A stretch of DNA of 64,000 bases from CALFUK01 sp964450495 (GCA_964450495.1 CAYVFU010000007.1:25207-89206); one strand, 5' to 3'; shown: positions 1-10,389, counted from the first letter of the stretch. Numbers and translations are program-made. Notes: a model not told the origin generated them from the sequence alone.

Positions 1-36
1 NNNNNNNNNNNNNNNNNNNNNNNNNNNNNNNNNNNN
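1..36. other. Assembly gap (run of N)
   Basis: The first 36 positions are undetermined bases, so the window begins at a scaffold gap. The coding fragment directly beside it may continue into the gap, and the join itself may not be reliable. Confidence 0.99.
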
Positions 37-218
37 TCGGTACCTGCCGGATTACCTGCTAAATATGCCCCGCTACTTCCTGGGTTGAGGCTAACGTCGA
101 ACTGCTTAACCCAGCTACCATTAACAAAAGCGTAATACTGGGGATTTCGCACCTGTACGATCACATTACTTGGCGGTGCTTGTTCATTTTCGGTAAATAC
201 TGCACCTCTCCACTCCAT
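37..218 (-). CDS. Partial coding fragment cut by the gap, unknown function
   Basis: Reading leftwards from the ATG at 218-216, about 60 codons stay open to the gap, with residues such as NPQYYAFVNGSWVKQF and SLNPGSSGAYLAGNP. The composition (aromatic, Gly, Asn and Ser rich) looks like an extracellular beta-sandwich or adhesin-type protein. I do not recognise the family. An in-frame TAA lies five codons upstream of the ATG (234-236). There is no signal peptide, so this is either a very short N-terminus, a broken gene, or an artefact of joining next to the gap. The patch is visibly richer in G+C than the DNA after it. The 3' end is missing. Confidence 0.4.
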
Positions 219-607
219 CAATACAACAACAGCTTAGACACTTTTGCTCCATTGCTTGCCAAACCTAGATTTTGTTATTCACCAGATTTCGGAGACTATT
301 AGTTTCCCGCCAAATTATCCCAACAGGTCTTATGAGTTTGCTTTTCAATTTATCAGACCCAGAACCAACTCTTTTCAACAATCTAGACTATCGTATTAAG
401 TTGACTAAAGATTAAACAATGGATTTGAAGTCCAAATAAGAGCAGTCTCCTTGTTAACATTGAAGCTTCTTTTGAATGAGCCAAAAGTTAAAGCCTGGCA
501 AATTTTAAATACGAAACTTTTCGTAGTTTAGTGCAATGTTATACCAGCTTACACAGTTCTATATTGGAATTAATCAGAATGTAACCGCTAAAAGACGCAT
601 AATTGCT
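219..607. other. Gene-free stretch upstream of the DUF2723 gene
   Basis: About 390 bases without a convincing gene. The only start-to-stop run worth noting is 27 codons at 332-415 on the + strand. It has no clear ribosome site and no recognisable residues, so I do not call it. The right end carries the promoter of the next gene. Confidence 0.6.
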
Positions 608-615
608 TACTTTTG
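608..615 (+). promoter_or_regulatory. Bacteroidota -7 promoter box (TACTTTTG)
   Basis: TACTTTTG matches the Bacteroidota -7 consensus TAnnTTTG exactly and lies 24 bases before the ATG at 640. No convincing -33 TTTG box is visible at the usual distance. The position supports the start at 640 over the TTG at 613, which lies inside the box. Confidence 0.6.
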
Positions 616-639
616 CGGACTAATAAACGGAACATATTA

Positions 640-3600
640 ATGGATTCACTAAAGCGTTTGTCTCGAATAACAGGATGGGTAGTATTTACTATAGCATTTA
701 TTGTCTATTTCCTGTCTGCAGAGCGAGTTGGTAGTTTGTGGGATTGTGGAGAATTTATACTCGGAGCTTACAAACTTCAAGTGGTTCACCCACCTGGAGC
801 CGCTGTGTATGTATTGATTGGACGAATGTTTGCTTGGGTAGCGACGATTATTTCTGATGACCCTGCTCATATTTCTTTTGCTGTGAATTTAATGTCTGGG
901 ATGTTTACAGCTTTGATGGCAATGCTTGTTGCTAAAACGACAATGATGTTGGGCAAATTAGCAATGGTGGGCAGAAATGAAGACATAGAATCATCTTCAG
1001 TATATGCATTATGTGGAGCGGGACTAGTTGCTGGACTAACAACCGCTTTTTGTACATCGATTTGGTTCTCTGCTGTTGAAGGAGAAGTGTATGCGATGTC
1101 TACTTTTTTTACAGCTTTGACATTCTGGGCAGCTGTGCGCTGGTATTATCATCCAGACTCCCTACAAAATGATCGCTGGTTAATCTTTGTTGCTTTTAGT
1201 GCTTCCTTGTCTATAGGTGTTCACTTATTAAGTATTTTGACTTTCCCCGCTATTGCACTACTGTATTACTTTAAGAAAAAAGAAAATCCAAACTTGATTG
1301 GAGCAGGCATTAGTATGGGCGTTGGAGCAATCATCATTTGGTTTATTCAAAAGGTAATTATTGCTGGTATACCAAATATGTGGAAGTCCTTCGAAATACC
1401 AATGGTAAATAATATGGGTGCTCCATTTCACAGTGGCCTTATACCAGTCGGTCTCCTATATATCGCAATGTTTTACAGCTTGTTTCAAGTAGCTAAGAAT
1501 AAATCATCGAGAACATTATTCTTCGCAGTATCCATGATTTGCATGGCCATCATTAGCTTTATGTCAGTTGGTTTGCTCCCAACAATTGTGCTTGTGCCAC
1601 TTATTGGTTTTGCCATGTATAAACTTGAAAGTGTCACCGCACATCAGACCTTGCAATTATTTACGATGGGTGCCCTTATGGTTGTTATTGGATTTTCAAC
1701 CCTAGGCATCATTGTAATTAGAGCTAATGCTGACACGCCTGTCAATATGAATGTGCCTAGTGATGCTGTCCGATTATTGCCATATTTAAATAGGGAACAA
1801 TATGGTGAACGGCCTTTGCTTTATGGCCCTCATTTTGATGCTCGTCCTGAAGGTGTTGAAAAAGAAAATCGTTATGGTCGAGTTGGTAACAAATATGAAA
1901 TAGTCGAAGAAAAAATAGAATACTCCTATAATTCAAAAGATAAAATGTTTTTTCCTCGTGTAAGCCATACTGATGCTTCACGGAAAAGACTTTACCGGAC
2001 ATGGTGGGGAGAGAAAACAGGGGCACCCTCTCAAGCTTTCAACATATCTTTTCTCATGCGCTATCAGATGAGTTGGATGTATTGGAGATATTTTATGTGG
2101 AATTTTGCCGGCCGTCAAAATGGAGAGCAAGGATATAGCCCTTGGGACAAATCTGCTGGTCACTGGGTTTCTGGCATTAAACCCCTTGATGAAAGCAAAT
2201 TGTTCAATATGGACGAAATGCCGGATTCCATGAAAAGACACAAAGGACATAATACGTATTACTTATTGCCTTTACTATTTGGGCTTTTTGGTTTATTTTA
2301 TCATGCCAAAAGAAGACAAAAAGAATTCCTTGCTTTGACTGTTCTATTTGTCATTACAGGAATAGGAATCATTATTTATTCTAATCAACCTCCTAATGAA
2401 CCCAGAGAAAGAGATTATGTCTTAGTCGGTAGTTTCTTTACTTTTTGCATGTGGATTGGAATGGGAGTGTTGGCTATGTTCCAACTATTTAAAAACAAAA
2501 TCAACCTTGGTGGAATACCTGCTGCAGGATTGGCATCTGTTGTAGCCTTGTCAGCACCAACAATTATGGCTTTCCAGAATTTTGATGATTTGAGTCGAGC
2601 ACATCATACAGCATCTAGAGATTATGCTTCCAATTTCTTGGAATCAACAGCGCCGAATGCAATCATTTTTACTTACGGTGATAATGACACGTACCCATTA
2701 TGGTATGCCCAAGAAGTGGAGAATATACGCCGTGATGTCAGAGTTGTCAATCTTAGTTTGATTCAAGTCGATTGGTACATCAATAAACTAAGGAATAAAG
2801 TGAATGACTCACCACCTTTAAAATTAACGGTGCCTGCAGAAGCTTATCGAGGCAAGAAACGTAACACGGTCTTTTTCTATCCACCTCAAGGCCCGTTCGA
2901 ACCTAAAAATATATTAGAAGAGCTTAAGTATATAGGTCATCCACAAAATGAACAACAAGGGCAGACGATCATGAGATCCTCTAAACTCTACATTCCTGTT
3001 GACAGGAATCAAGCTATTCAATCTGGTTGGATAAGCCCTAATGATACCGTAAATTTTGTTAATAGAATAGAATTCGATTTATCTAGAAGTTTAGAAGCAG
3101 GCTATATTTTGAAGGATGAGTTAGCAATTATGGATGTCATTGCTTCCAATATTTATGACCGCCCTGTATATTTTGCAACCACATGTAAAAATGAAAAATT
3201 ACTAGGGTTGAATGATTACATGCAAATGGAAGGATTATCTCTCCGCATTATGCCATTCAAAAATGACTCAGATGACATTCTGTCCATTTATGGTAGTGGT
3301 AGAATAAACTCAGATATCGTTTATGATAATATAATGAATAAGTTTAAATGGGGCGGATTCGATAAAAAAGAATTATTCGTAGACAATAGTTATGGAGCAG
3401 CCATTCAATCTCATCGTATGTTTTTCATGAGAGCTGCTGAAGACTTATTGGACCGTGGTCAACGACAAAAAGCTGTTGATATATGTGACAAATTTTTCGA
3501 AGCCTTTCCACACATGAATTTTGCTTATTCACCAACGATATTGCCTTTTATCTCTATTTATTTAAATGCAGGAGATACCGAAAAAGCAAAAACTCATCTT

Positions 3601-3813
3601 AGAATATTGGCAAATCAAATGGCTCAGGAAATGAATTTCTATGATTCAATAGATCCAGATATTGTCGAATCAAGTTTTTCTACAGATTATGTATACAATA
3701 CGCGTACAATTCCACAAGTACTTAGAATTGCAGGTCTTTTGAAAGATCCAGCATTTGAACAAGAAATAAATGGGTTGCTACAAAAGTACAAGGTCGACAG
3801 CGCTAGAAACTAA
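640..3813 (+). CDS. DUF2723 (GT117-family) membrane protein
   Basis: This 1057-residue inner-membrane protein belongs to DUF2723, now grouped as glycosyltransferase family 117 and related to protein O-mannosyltransferases. The likely role is sugar transfer from a lipid carrier on the outer face of the membrane, but acceptor and donor are unknown. The N-terminal half is a series of hydrophobic segments, with the family-typical start (WDCGEF near residue 35, then HPPGAAVY). A later loop reads NEPRERDYVLVGSF just before another membrane segment. The last 400 or so residues are soluble, and the end is helical and TPR-like (AEDLLDRGQRQKAVDICDKF). An open frame runs further upstream to a TTG at 613, but that codon sits inside the promoter box, so ATG 640 is preferred. 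It stands alone, with no operon partner. Confidence 0.88.
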   Translation: MDSLKRLSRITGWVVFTIAFIVYFLSAERVGSLWDCGEFILGAYKLQVVHPPGAAVYVLIGRMFAWVATIISDDPAHISFAVNLMSGMFTALMAMLVAKTTMMLGKLAMVGRNEDIESSSVYALCGAGLVAGLTTAFCTSIWFSAVEGEVYAMSTFFTALTFWAAVRWYYHPDSLQNDRWLIFVAFSASLSIGVHLLSILTFPAIALLYYFKKKENPNLIGAGISMGVGAIIIWFIQKVIIAGIPNMWKSFEIPMVNNMGAPFHSGLIPVGLLYIAMFYSLFQVAKNKSSRTLFFAVSMICMAIISFMSVGLLPTIVLVPLIGFAMYKLESVTAHQTLQLFTMGALMVVIGFSTLGIIVIRANADTPVNMNVPSDAVRLLPYLNREQYGERPLLYGPHFDARPEGVEKENRYGRVGNKYEIVEEKIEYSYNSKDKMFFPRVSHTDASRKRLYRTWWGEKTGAPSQAFNISFLMRYQMSWMYWRYFMWNFAGRQNGEQGYSPWDKSAGHWVSGIKPLDESKLFNMDEMPDSMKRHKGHNTYYLLPLLFGLFGLFYHAKRRQKEFLALTVLFVITGIGIIIYSNQPPNEPRERDYVLVGSFFTFCMWIGMGVLAMFQLFKNKINLGGIPAAGLASVVALSAPTIMAFQNFDDLSRAHHTASRDYASNFLESTAPNAIIFTYGDNDTYPLWYAQEVENIRRDVRVVNLSLIQVDWYINKLRNKVNDSPPLKLTVPAEAYRGKKRNTVFFYPPQGPFEPKNILEELKYIGHPQNEQQGQTIMRSSKLYIPVDRNQAIQSGWISPNDTVNFVNRIEFDLSRSLEAGYILKDELAIMDVIASNIYDRPVYFATTCKNEKLLGLNDYMQMEGLSLRIMPFKNDSDDILSIYGSGRINSDIVYDNIMNKFKWGGFDKKELFVDNSYGAAIQSHRMFFMRAAEDLLDRGQRQKAVDICDKFFEAFPHMNFAYSPTILPFISIYLNAGDTEKAKTHLRILANQMAQEMNFYDSIDPDIVESSFSTDYVYNTRTIPQVLRIAGLLKDPAFEQEINGLLQKYKVDSARN

Positions 3814-4001
3814 ATATGTCTTGAATAGTCTATTTTAGGTTTTTCGCAACTCACTCTTTTAAGTAACTGCGCTTAAATGCATGCATTACGTGTAATATTA
3901 ACGCAATAGGGGTAATATTGAAGTAAAGCATCTTAGAATTGACATATTTGTGCTTCACAACAATGCGAATTAATACTTAACTTTAGAGTAAATACTTACA
4001 A

Positions 4002-7000
4002 GTGCGTTCGACAATCCTATATATCCTGATTTTTCTTTGCTTCCAAGCAACCGCTCAATCTGGAAAAAAAAATCAAAAAAGAGTGGCAGAGCATAAAGGT
4101 CATTCAATTGAATTGCCTCGTCTTGATCTTGCTCATATTCGTTCCAATGTAGAAGACAAACGAGGTAGTCATCAATTTGCAGAACGCAGAGATGTGGAAT
4201 TAACACATTTGAATAGTGGTCAGTGGATTCAAAAAGGAGAATTTTGGGAATGGTCTTTAGACATTCAATCTCCTGGTGCGATCTCTATGAACTTAGGATT
4301 TACAGAATACCAATTGCCAGAGTCAGCTACGCTTTCGATTTTCAATTCCAAGGGTCATAAGCTAGGCCCATTTACAAAATCTGATAACAAAGATCATCAT
4401 CAACTATGGACTCCAATTCTAAAGGGAGATAAAGTCACACTAAAATTAAAGGTTCCAAAAACATCAATTGAAGATGTGAAATTAAAACTAAGTGCTGTCA
4501 ATCATGGCTTTGCTTTACCAGAGCTAAGGTCTGGCTCTTGCAATATTGATGTGGCCTGTATCGATAATGAAGAATTCCCAATGATTAGACAATTTGCTGA
4601 CCAAATTCAATCAGTCGCAGTGGTCCAACTTAATGGAGGCAGAACTTGTTCAGGTTTTTTGATCAATACAACTCAAAACGATTTTCAGCCGTACTTCTTG
4701 ACGGCAGCACATTGCGAAATTAATAGTCGCAATGCAGCAACGACGGTATTTTATTGGAACTATGAAAATTCTACTTGCAGAGAAGCTGACAGTATAGAAA
4801 GTGGAGAAATCGGAGACGGTTCTCTTTCGCAATTCAATATGGGGTCTTCTTTCATTAGCGGAACGACCAATCTTAGTGAGGATTTCATTGACGTTGATTT
4901 TACATTGCTGATGTTGGATGAACCTGTAAATCCTGATTTTGAGCCATATTTTGCAGGATGGGATATTCGACCTATTATACCTGAATCCACAACCGCAATA
5001 CACCATCCCAATGTTGAAGAAAAAAGAATCAGTTTTGATTTTGATCCTCCCAGCTTTGAAGTAGTTAACTCTGACAGTGTTTTTGTGAGAGTAGAAAATT
5101 GGGAATTAGGGACAACTGAAAGAGGCTCTTCTGGTTCTCCACTATTTAATCAAGATGGAAGAGTTATAGGTCATTTGAGTGGTGGAGAAGCAAGTTGTTT
5201 TAACGATTTATTTGACAGGTTTGGTTGGATAGGTCTAGCTTGGAATAATGGTGATAGTGAGCAAACACGATTAAGAGATTGGTTAGATCCCTCGAATAGT
5301 GGCATACAATTTATAGATGGAATAGATGGTTCATTTTCTATACAAATAGATCAAAAATCTGATGTTTTGTGTGGGGTGCAAAATGCAACAATACAACGCG
5401 AAATTACCGTTGATGATAATTTTGGTAGCACTGTCCAATTATCAATTCAAGACTTTCCTTTTGAACTAAACCCAAGCTTAGAAAAGGATCAATTATCCCC
5501 AGGAGAATCAACAATTTTGACCCTAGATAATGTAGACGCCCTTACTACCGGAGTCTATCAAGTAACTCTACAGGCAACAGATGGCACAAATGAAAATACA
5601 AATGATTTTACTTTTGAAATAGTTGAAAATGTGCCCGGTACCATCGTACCAGAATTTCCTGCAAATAATCAATCTCTTGGCGGTAGTTTAGCATCATTTA
5701 GGTGGCAAGGTAGCGCTGATGATTACGAAATTCAGATATCAGAAAATATAGAATTTGTATCCCCTATAGTAGAAGAATCTGTTCTGCTTGAGCCACAATT
5801 TTCTACCAGTAGTTTAAATGAAAGTGCAGAATACTATTGGAGAGTAAGAGGGACAAATCTGTGTGGACAATCCGCCTGGTCAGACCCAATAAAATTTAAA
5901 ACAACTAGCCTCAGTTGTACTGAAGTAATGGAAGACAGTTTAAGTCTTGAAATAACTCCAAATAGAAACGATACGGTAGAAGCTCAAATTACAATTGACT
6001 TAACAAGCCCAATAGAATCTGTAACCATTCCACGGATTGCAGGGACACATACTTGGAGCAGTGATCTTAAGTTTAGCTTAATCAGTCCTATAGGAACAGA
6101 AGTATTACTTACGGAAAACCAATGCAGTGCTGCTCAATTTATGGATTTTACTCTAGGCTTTAGTGATGCAGGTTTCCCATTGAGTAGTTTGCCATGTCCA
6201 TTTACGGATGGGCGTATTTATGAGCCAGAATCACCATTAGGTATTTTCAACGGAGAAAATCCAAATGGAATTTGGACATTGCGAATCACAGATGCAATTG
6301 ATTTTGATGGAGGTGCTTTGGAGAGCTTTCACCTTGAAATATGTACTGCTTCAACTGGTCAATTATTTACTCAGTTTACAGAATCAACCTTTGATGCTTG
6401 CGGCTTAAGTCAAATTGAGTCTTCATTCCAAATAAGTAATGACTTTGAATCGGATGTACAAATTACAACTGTATCAGTAAATGAAAATTTAACTGTTTCT
6501 CTTAATGACAATATCGCAAGTCCTGGACAAAGTGTCAATTATACTATCAGCAATATAGATCAATTAGAAGATATGACTAGCTCTATTCGGTTTTTATTCG
6601 CATCTGGTGAAAAAACTACAGAGTCGATTGTCGAACTAAATTTCGAAAGCGAATTACCGAGCTTCAATTTAATGTCGCCTATTAATAATTCCATATTCAA
6701 AACTGAAGAAGACCTTGCATTTGATTGGGAAGACGTTTCTGGTGCAACAGGTTATATACTAGAAATTTCACTTGAAGACATCACTTTTTCAGATCCAATT
6801 TCTATAGACTTTTCTCCAGATCAATCTTTTTTTGAATCTATGTCAGATGCTATTTCGCCTGATCCTGATCTTATTGATGTCTTCTGGCGTGTAATCGCAT
6901 TAGGAGAGGATTGTGACCGAATATCTCCCACGTCAATGTTTATCCTAGATTTAACTAGTGGTATAAATGAATTAGGCGATTTAACAATTACAATACTTCC

Positions 7001-7226
7001 AAATCCTTTTCAATCAGATATACGTATTGATTTTTCTGAACCTACCAGTGATGAATTCATTGTTGATCTGTTCGATGCCAGAGGTAGTCGTTTAAAATCT
7101 AACCGTCTACAATCAGGATCAAACCAATTCAACTTAGATACGAGTGATGTTCCTCCAGGCATATATTTTCTGAGAATGCAAAGTGAATTAGGGGTTATCG
7201 TCGAGAAGGTCGTAAAACAGCGATAA
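4002..7226 (+). CDS. T9SS-exported trypsin-like serine protease with P-domain
   Basis: A secreted protease of 1074 residues. The start is GTG at 4002, followed at once by a signal peptide (hydrophobic ILYILIFLCF, cleavage near ATAQ). The catalytic domain is of the lysyl-endopeptidase/V8-like type: His237 in LTAAHCE, an Asp in DVDFTLLMLDEP, and Ser377 in ERGSSGSPLF. Further on come a domain with the look of a fibronectin-like fold (YYWRVRGTNLCGQSAWSDP), a proprotein-convertase P-domain (NGIWTLRITDAIDFDGGALE) and a C-terminal type A sorting domain (ILPNPFQSDIRIDF ... GIYFLRM) that directs export through the type IX system. The role is probably extracellular protein breakdown. The gene is monocistronic, and a 7/8 match to the -7 box (CATATTTG, 3943-3950) lies upstream. 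Cleavage specificity cannot be read from the sequence. Confidence 0.9.
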   Translation: MRSTILYILIFLCFQATAQSGKKNQKRVAEHKGHSIELPRLDLAHIRSNVEDKRGSHQFAERRDVELTHLNSGQWIQKGEFWEWSLDIQSPGAISMNLGFTEYQLPESATLSIFNSKGHKLGPFTKSDNKDHHQLWTPILKGDKVTLKLKVPKTSIEDVKLKLSAVNHGFALPELRSGSCNIDVACIDNEEFPMIRQFADQIQSVAVVQLNGGRTCSGFLINTTQNDFQPYFLTAAHCEINSRNAATTVFYWNYENSTCREADSIESGEIGDGSLSQFNMGSSFISGTTNLSEDFIDVDFTLLMLDEPVNPDFEPYFAGWDIRPIIPESTTAIHHPNVEEKRISFDFDPPSFEVVNSDSVFVRVENWELGTTERGSSGSPLFNQDGRVIGHLSGGEASCFNDLFDRFGWIGLAWNNGDSEQTRLRDWLDPSNSGIQFIDGIDGSFSIQIDQKSDVLCGVQNATIQREITVDDNFGSTVQLSIQDFPFELNPSLEKDQLSPGESTILTLDNVDALTTGVYQVTLQATDGTNENTNDFTFEIVENVPGTIVPEFPANNQSLGGSLASFRWQGSADDYEIQISENIEFVSPIVEESVLLEPQFSTSSLNESAEYYWRVRGTNLCGQSAWSDPIKFKTTSLSCTEVMEDSLSLEITPNRNDTVEAQITIDLTSPIESVTIPRIAGTHTWSSDLKFSLISPIGTEVLLTENQCSAAQFMDFTLGFSDAGFPLSSLPCPFTDGRIYEPESPLGIFNGENPNGIWTLRITDAIDFDGGALESFHLEICTASTGQLFTQFTESTFDACGLSQIESSFQISNDFESDVQITTVSVNENLTVSLNDNIASPGQSVNYTISNIDQLEDMTSSIRFLFASGEKTTESIVELNFESELPSFNLMSPINNSIFKTEEDLAFDWEDVSGATGYILEISLEDITFSDPISIDFSPDQSFFESMSDAISPDPDLIDVFWRVIALGEDCDRISPTSMFILDLTSGINELGDLTITILPNPFQSDIRIDFSEPTSDEFIVDLFDARGSRLKSNRLQSGSNQFNLDTSDVPPGIYFLRMQSELGVIVEKVVKQR

Positions 7227-7265
7227 AAAATCCATAATTCTCGTTTAAAACGTAGAATCCATTTG

Positions 7266-8180
7266 CTATATAGAAAAAGAGGTCATATCCTTAAACGCTT
7301 GTAATCGCTGATCGATATCTGCTCGCTCTAGTTGTTTTATTCTACCAAGGGAAAACTCTTCAACGCAAAAAGATGCCATCACAGAACCATAGATAATCCC
7401 TGTCTTGACTTCCTCGTATCCAATAGTATCGCAAGAAGCAAGGTAACCGCAAAGTCCACCTGCAAAGCTATCGCCTGCTCCAGTAGGATCCTTCACTAAT
7501 GCTAATGGCAAAGCTGGTGCAGCAAACATTTTTCCTTCATGAAATAAAAGAGCGCCATGCTCCCCTTTCTTAACGATCAAATATTTAGGTCCCAATTCAT
7601 GGATGACTTTAGCTGCATTGACCAGAGAATACTCGCCTGATAATTGCCTTGCTTCTTCGTCATTTATTGTCAAAATATCCACACGGCTTATCGCTTCCTT
7701 CAAACTATCCATGGCGATGTCCATCCAAAAATTCATAGTATCCAATACGGTGATCTTTGGCTTTTTTACCAACTGGTCCATCACCTTGATTTGAATTTCT
7801 GGTGTCAGATTACCAAGCATGAGAATATCGTCGTCTTGATAGCTATCTGGTAATACAGGATCGAAATCTGCGAGCACATTAAGTTCTGTCTTAAGTGTAT
7901 CTCTACTATTCATATTGTCGTGATACCTTCCTGCCCAGAAAAACGAATTCTTGTCTTCTACTATTTCGATACCTTTCGTATCGATACCACGATCATTCAT
8001 CATTGCTAATTCTTCCTTGGGGAAATCTCCCCCCACAATCGATACAAGGTTTACAGAATTATGCAAATATGAAGCTGCCCATGCAATATATGTTCCTGCT
8101 CCTCCTATTACCATCTCTGCTCTTCCAAATGGTGTTTCTATATCATCGAATGCTACGGTACCAACTGTAAGTATACTCAT
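7266..8180 (-). CDS. PfkB-family sugar kinase
   Basis: A cytoplasmic kinase of 304 residues in the ribokinase/PfkB family, which transfers phosphate from ATP to a sugar or nucleoside hydroxyl. The N-terminal glycine motif is present (MVIGGAGTYIAWAAS), and the C-terminal signature KDPTGAGDSFAGGL holds the catalytic Asp and anion hole. Length is normal for the family. The substrate cannot be decided: the sequence is not obviously ribokinase, fructokinase or adenosine kinase. It lies 125 bp from, and diverges from, a DUF1080 lipoprotein gene, and two Gfo/Idh oxidoreductases follow, so a role in sugar catabolism is a fair inference. Confidence 0.88.
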   Translation of the reverse strand: MSILTVGTVAFDDIETPFGRAEMVIGGAGTYIAWAASYLHNSVNLVSIVGGDFPKEELAMMNDRGIDTKGIEIVEDKNSFFWAGRYHDNMNSRDTLKTELNVLADFDPVLPDSYQDDDILMLGNLTPEIQIKVMDQLVKKPKITVLDTMNFWMDIAMDSLKEAISRVDILTINDEEARQLSGEYSLVNAAKVIHELGPKYLIVKKGEHGALLFHEGKMFAAPALPLALVKDPTGAGDSFAGGLCGYLASCDTIGYEEVKTGIIYGSVMASFCVEEFSLGRIKQLERADIDQRLQAFKDMTSFSI

Positions 8181-8305
8181 GTCAAAAATTTGGGCAAATG
8201 TAATTGAAATATTTTTAATTCTAAGGTTGTCTTAAATTCCACAGGCATCAATAGAGAACAGTTGATTGCATCTGCTGATTACGAATAAAGTGTTATTTTA
8301 ATAGC

Positions 8306-9142
8306 ATGAAATTAGATAATACCTCACATCCTTTTGAACTGTTACTGATGCTATGTGTGGTTTTGCTCTTTTCCTGTGGACAAAAAAATTCCTCGCTAAC
8401 TAAACCACAACAAGAAACTACGACTAAGAAGAGTGAAGCAAATGAATGGAAATCATTATTCAATGGAAAAGATCTTACGGGTTGGACTTGGAAAATTAAC
8501 GGCTATCCCGTCGGTGAAAATTTCGGAAATACCTTTCGGGTCGAAGATGGTAATCTTAGTATTCGCTATGATGAATATGGTCCAGAATTCGATATGCGTG
8601 TTGGAGCATTATTTTATGACAAGGAACTTATCAACTATCGACTGAAAGTAGAATATCGCTTTGTTGGAGAAACTGCTGCTGGTGCGCCAGAGTGGGGCTA
8701 TCGAGATAGTGGTGTTCAGATCCATACGCAGAATCCGAGAACTGTAAAATTAGATCAACGTTTTCCTGTTTGCCTTGAATACAATTTGCACGGTGGCAAT
8801 GGCACAGATGACAGACCATTGGGTGCCTTGTGCGGGATCGGAACTTTTGTTGAAATCGACAATGTGCTTAGCACTAAATCTTGCAACCCTGCCAAAGTGA
8901 GCAAAACGTTTCATGGTGACCAATGGGTAACAGTTGAAATCGATGTTAAAGATGGCCACGTTGTCAACTATGTTAATGGCGAAGAAATCTTGCGTTATTC
9001 AAATCCAGTGTATAATCCGGACAACGAATATGCAAAGGCCTTAATCCAAAATGGAGATGATTCAGTGACTAGTGGCTACATTTCTTTTCAGTCAAACAGC
9101 CACCCCATTGATTTTCGAAAAATAGAAATTTTAGAATATTAA
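8306..9142 (+). CDS. DUF1080 (3-keto-disaccharide hydrolase-type) lipoprotein
   Basis: A lipoprotein of 278 residues: the N-terminus is hydrophobic and ends in the lipobox LLFSC (Cys24), so it should be anchored in the periplasm or outer membrane. The rest is a single DUF1080 domain, a concanavalin-like beta-sandwich (SLFNGKDLTGWTWK at the start, FRKIEILEY at the end). Members of this family are annotated as 3-keto-disaccharide hydrolases and are often found with Gfo/Idh oxidoreductases that make 3-keto sugars. Two such oxidoreductases lie directly downstream on the other strand, 10 bp away. The activity is inferred from the family only. Confidence 0.88.
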   Translation: MKLDNTSHPFELLLMLCVVLLFSCGQKNSSLTKPQQETTTKKSEANEWKSLFNGKDLTGWTWKINGYPVGENFGNTFRVEDGNLSIRYDEYGPEFDMRVGALFYDKELINYRLKVEYRFVGETAAGAPEWGYRDSGVQIHTQNPRTVKLDQRFPVCLEYNLHGGNGTDDRPLGALCGIGTFVEIDNVLSTKSCNPAKVSKTFHGDQWVTVEIDVKDGHVVNYVNGEEILRYSNPVYNPDNEYAKALIQNGDDSVTSGYISFQSNSHPIDFRKIEILEY

Positions 9143-9152
9143 GGCCTCGTTC

Positions 9153-10265
9153 TTAAAGCCTAACCTCTACTTTATCTCCTGTCTTGACGGCTTCAAATAT
9201 GGCATCAATTATCTTCATGTCTTTGACACCTTCTTCACCATCCAAAGGCACAATTGGTTGTTTACCTTCAAAAATCAGTTCAGCCATGCCATCCATTTGT
9301 AAGGTTTGGTGAGTGATGTGCGGCTGATCAAGCTCGCCTTTGTGGGTGCGGCCTTTAATGGGACCATATCCAGTAGAAGGTTTCATTTCGACCCATCCTT
9401 TTGTACCGGTCATATAAAATCTATCCAAATTCCTCATGTTGTAGGTCGATAAACAATTGGCTACTGCGCCGCTTGGGAAACCCATTTGGAACTGGATGGT
9501 CTCATCTACTCCTTCTTTGAATTTTACAGGATCTGTTTTGGTTTCTTGAGCCGTCACCCAAATTGGATCTTCACCAAGCATATATCTTGCACCATTTATA
9601 GAATAGATACCGATATCCATCATAGCCCCACCGCCAGCTAAATTCTTATTCAATCGCCATTGGGTTGGGTCTCCGATAACAAATCCCGATTGCCCTTGAA
9701 AAAAACGAGGTTCTCCAAATTCTCCTGCCATCCGCATACGAATGACTTCCATTGTCTTTGGCTCATAATGCATGCGGTAGCCGATCAATAATTTTACATT
9801 TTGCTCAGCACAAACGTCAACCATTTTCTGTCCTTCTTCTGCATTAATACCCATCGGCTTTTCGCAGATGACATGCTTACCTGCTTTCGCTACTCGTATG
9901 GTTTGTTCACAATGAAGTCCATTTGGAGTTATGATATAAACTGCATCTATATCTGGATTATCTTTTATCGCGTCAAAATTTTCGTAGTTGTAACAGTTTT
10001 TTTCAGGGATACTATACTTTTCTTGCCACTCCACTATTTTAGATGGTGTACCACTGATGACGCCTGTCACTTTGGCTTTTTTACAATCGACCATTGCTTT
10101 AGCAACACGATTGCCATAACTACCAAGTCCCATGATGGCGACTTTAAGCATAGGGCCAGAATAAGGTTTGCTTGGTGTTGCCATCAAGTTTTTAGAGTCA
10201 TACAATAGCGGTAAGCCGATTGCCGAAGCAGTTAGCTTTTCTAAAAATTTTCTTCGTGTGGTCAT
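9153..10265 (-). CDS. Gfo/Idh/MocA oxidoreductase with Tat signal
   Basis: An NAD(P)-dependent sugar oxidoreductase of 370 residues. The N-terminus carries a twin-arginine export signal (TTRRKFLEKLTASAIGLPLL), so it probably folds with its cofactor in the cytoplasm and works in the periplasm. The Rossmann motif is VAIMGLGSYGNRVA, and the conserved catalytic lysine is in KHVICEKPMGIN. Exported members of this family keep a tightly bound cofactor and act on glycosidic sugars. The gene converges on the DUF1080 lipoprotein, which suggests that oxidation and cleavage of a sugar are linked. The substrate is unknown. Confidence 0.88.
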   Translation of the reverse strand: MTTRRKFLEKLTASAIGLPLLYDSKNLMATPSKPYSGPMLKVAIMGLGSYGNRVAKAMVDCKKAKVTGVISGTPSKIVEWQEKYSIPEKNCYNYENFDAIKDNPDIDAVYIITPNGLHCEQTIRVAKAGKHVICEKPMGINAEEGQKMVDVCAEQNVKLLIGYRMHYEPKTMEVIRMRMAGEFGEPRFFQGQSGFVIGDPTQWRLNKNLAGGGAMMDIGIYSINGARYMLGEDPIWVTAQETKTDPVKFKEGVDETIQFQMGFPSGAVANCLSTYNMRNLDRFYMTGTKGWVEMKPSTGYGPIKGRTHKGELDQPHITHQTLQMDGMAELIFEGKQPIVPLDGEEGVKDMKIIDAIFEAVKTGDKVEVRL

Positions 10266-10389
10266 GGTGTTAATGATTTGTACTAAAAATAGTGATTTTA
10301 TGGATTAAACAACAATCCATAAGTAAACACAAAGGCTTCTTGAATTCTTTGAAAGGATATTTTAAGAGATTACTATTTTAGAATCGACT

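Noticed and set aside
332..415. A 27-codon start-to-stop run on the + strand upstream of the DUF2723 gene
   Set aside because: It has no clear ribosome site, no promoter box and no recognisable features. Runs of this size are expected by chance.
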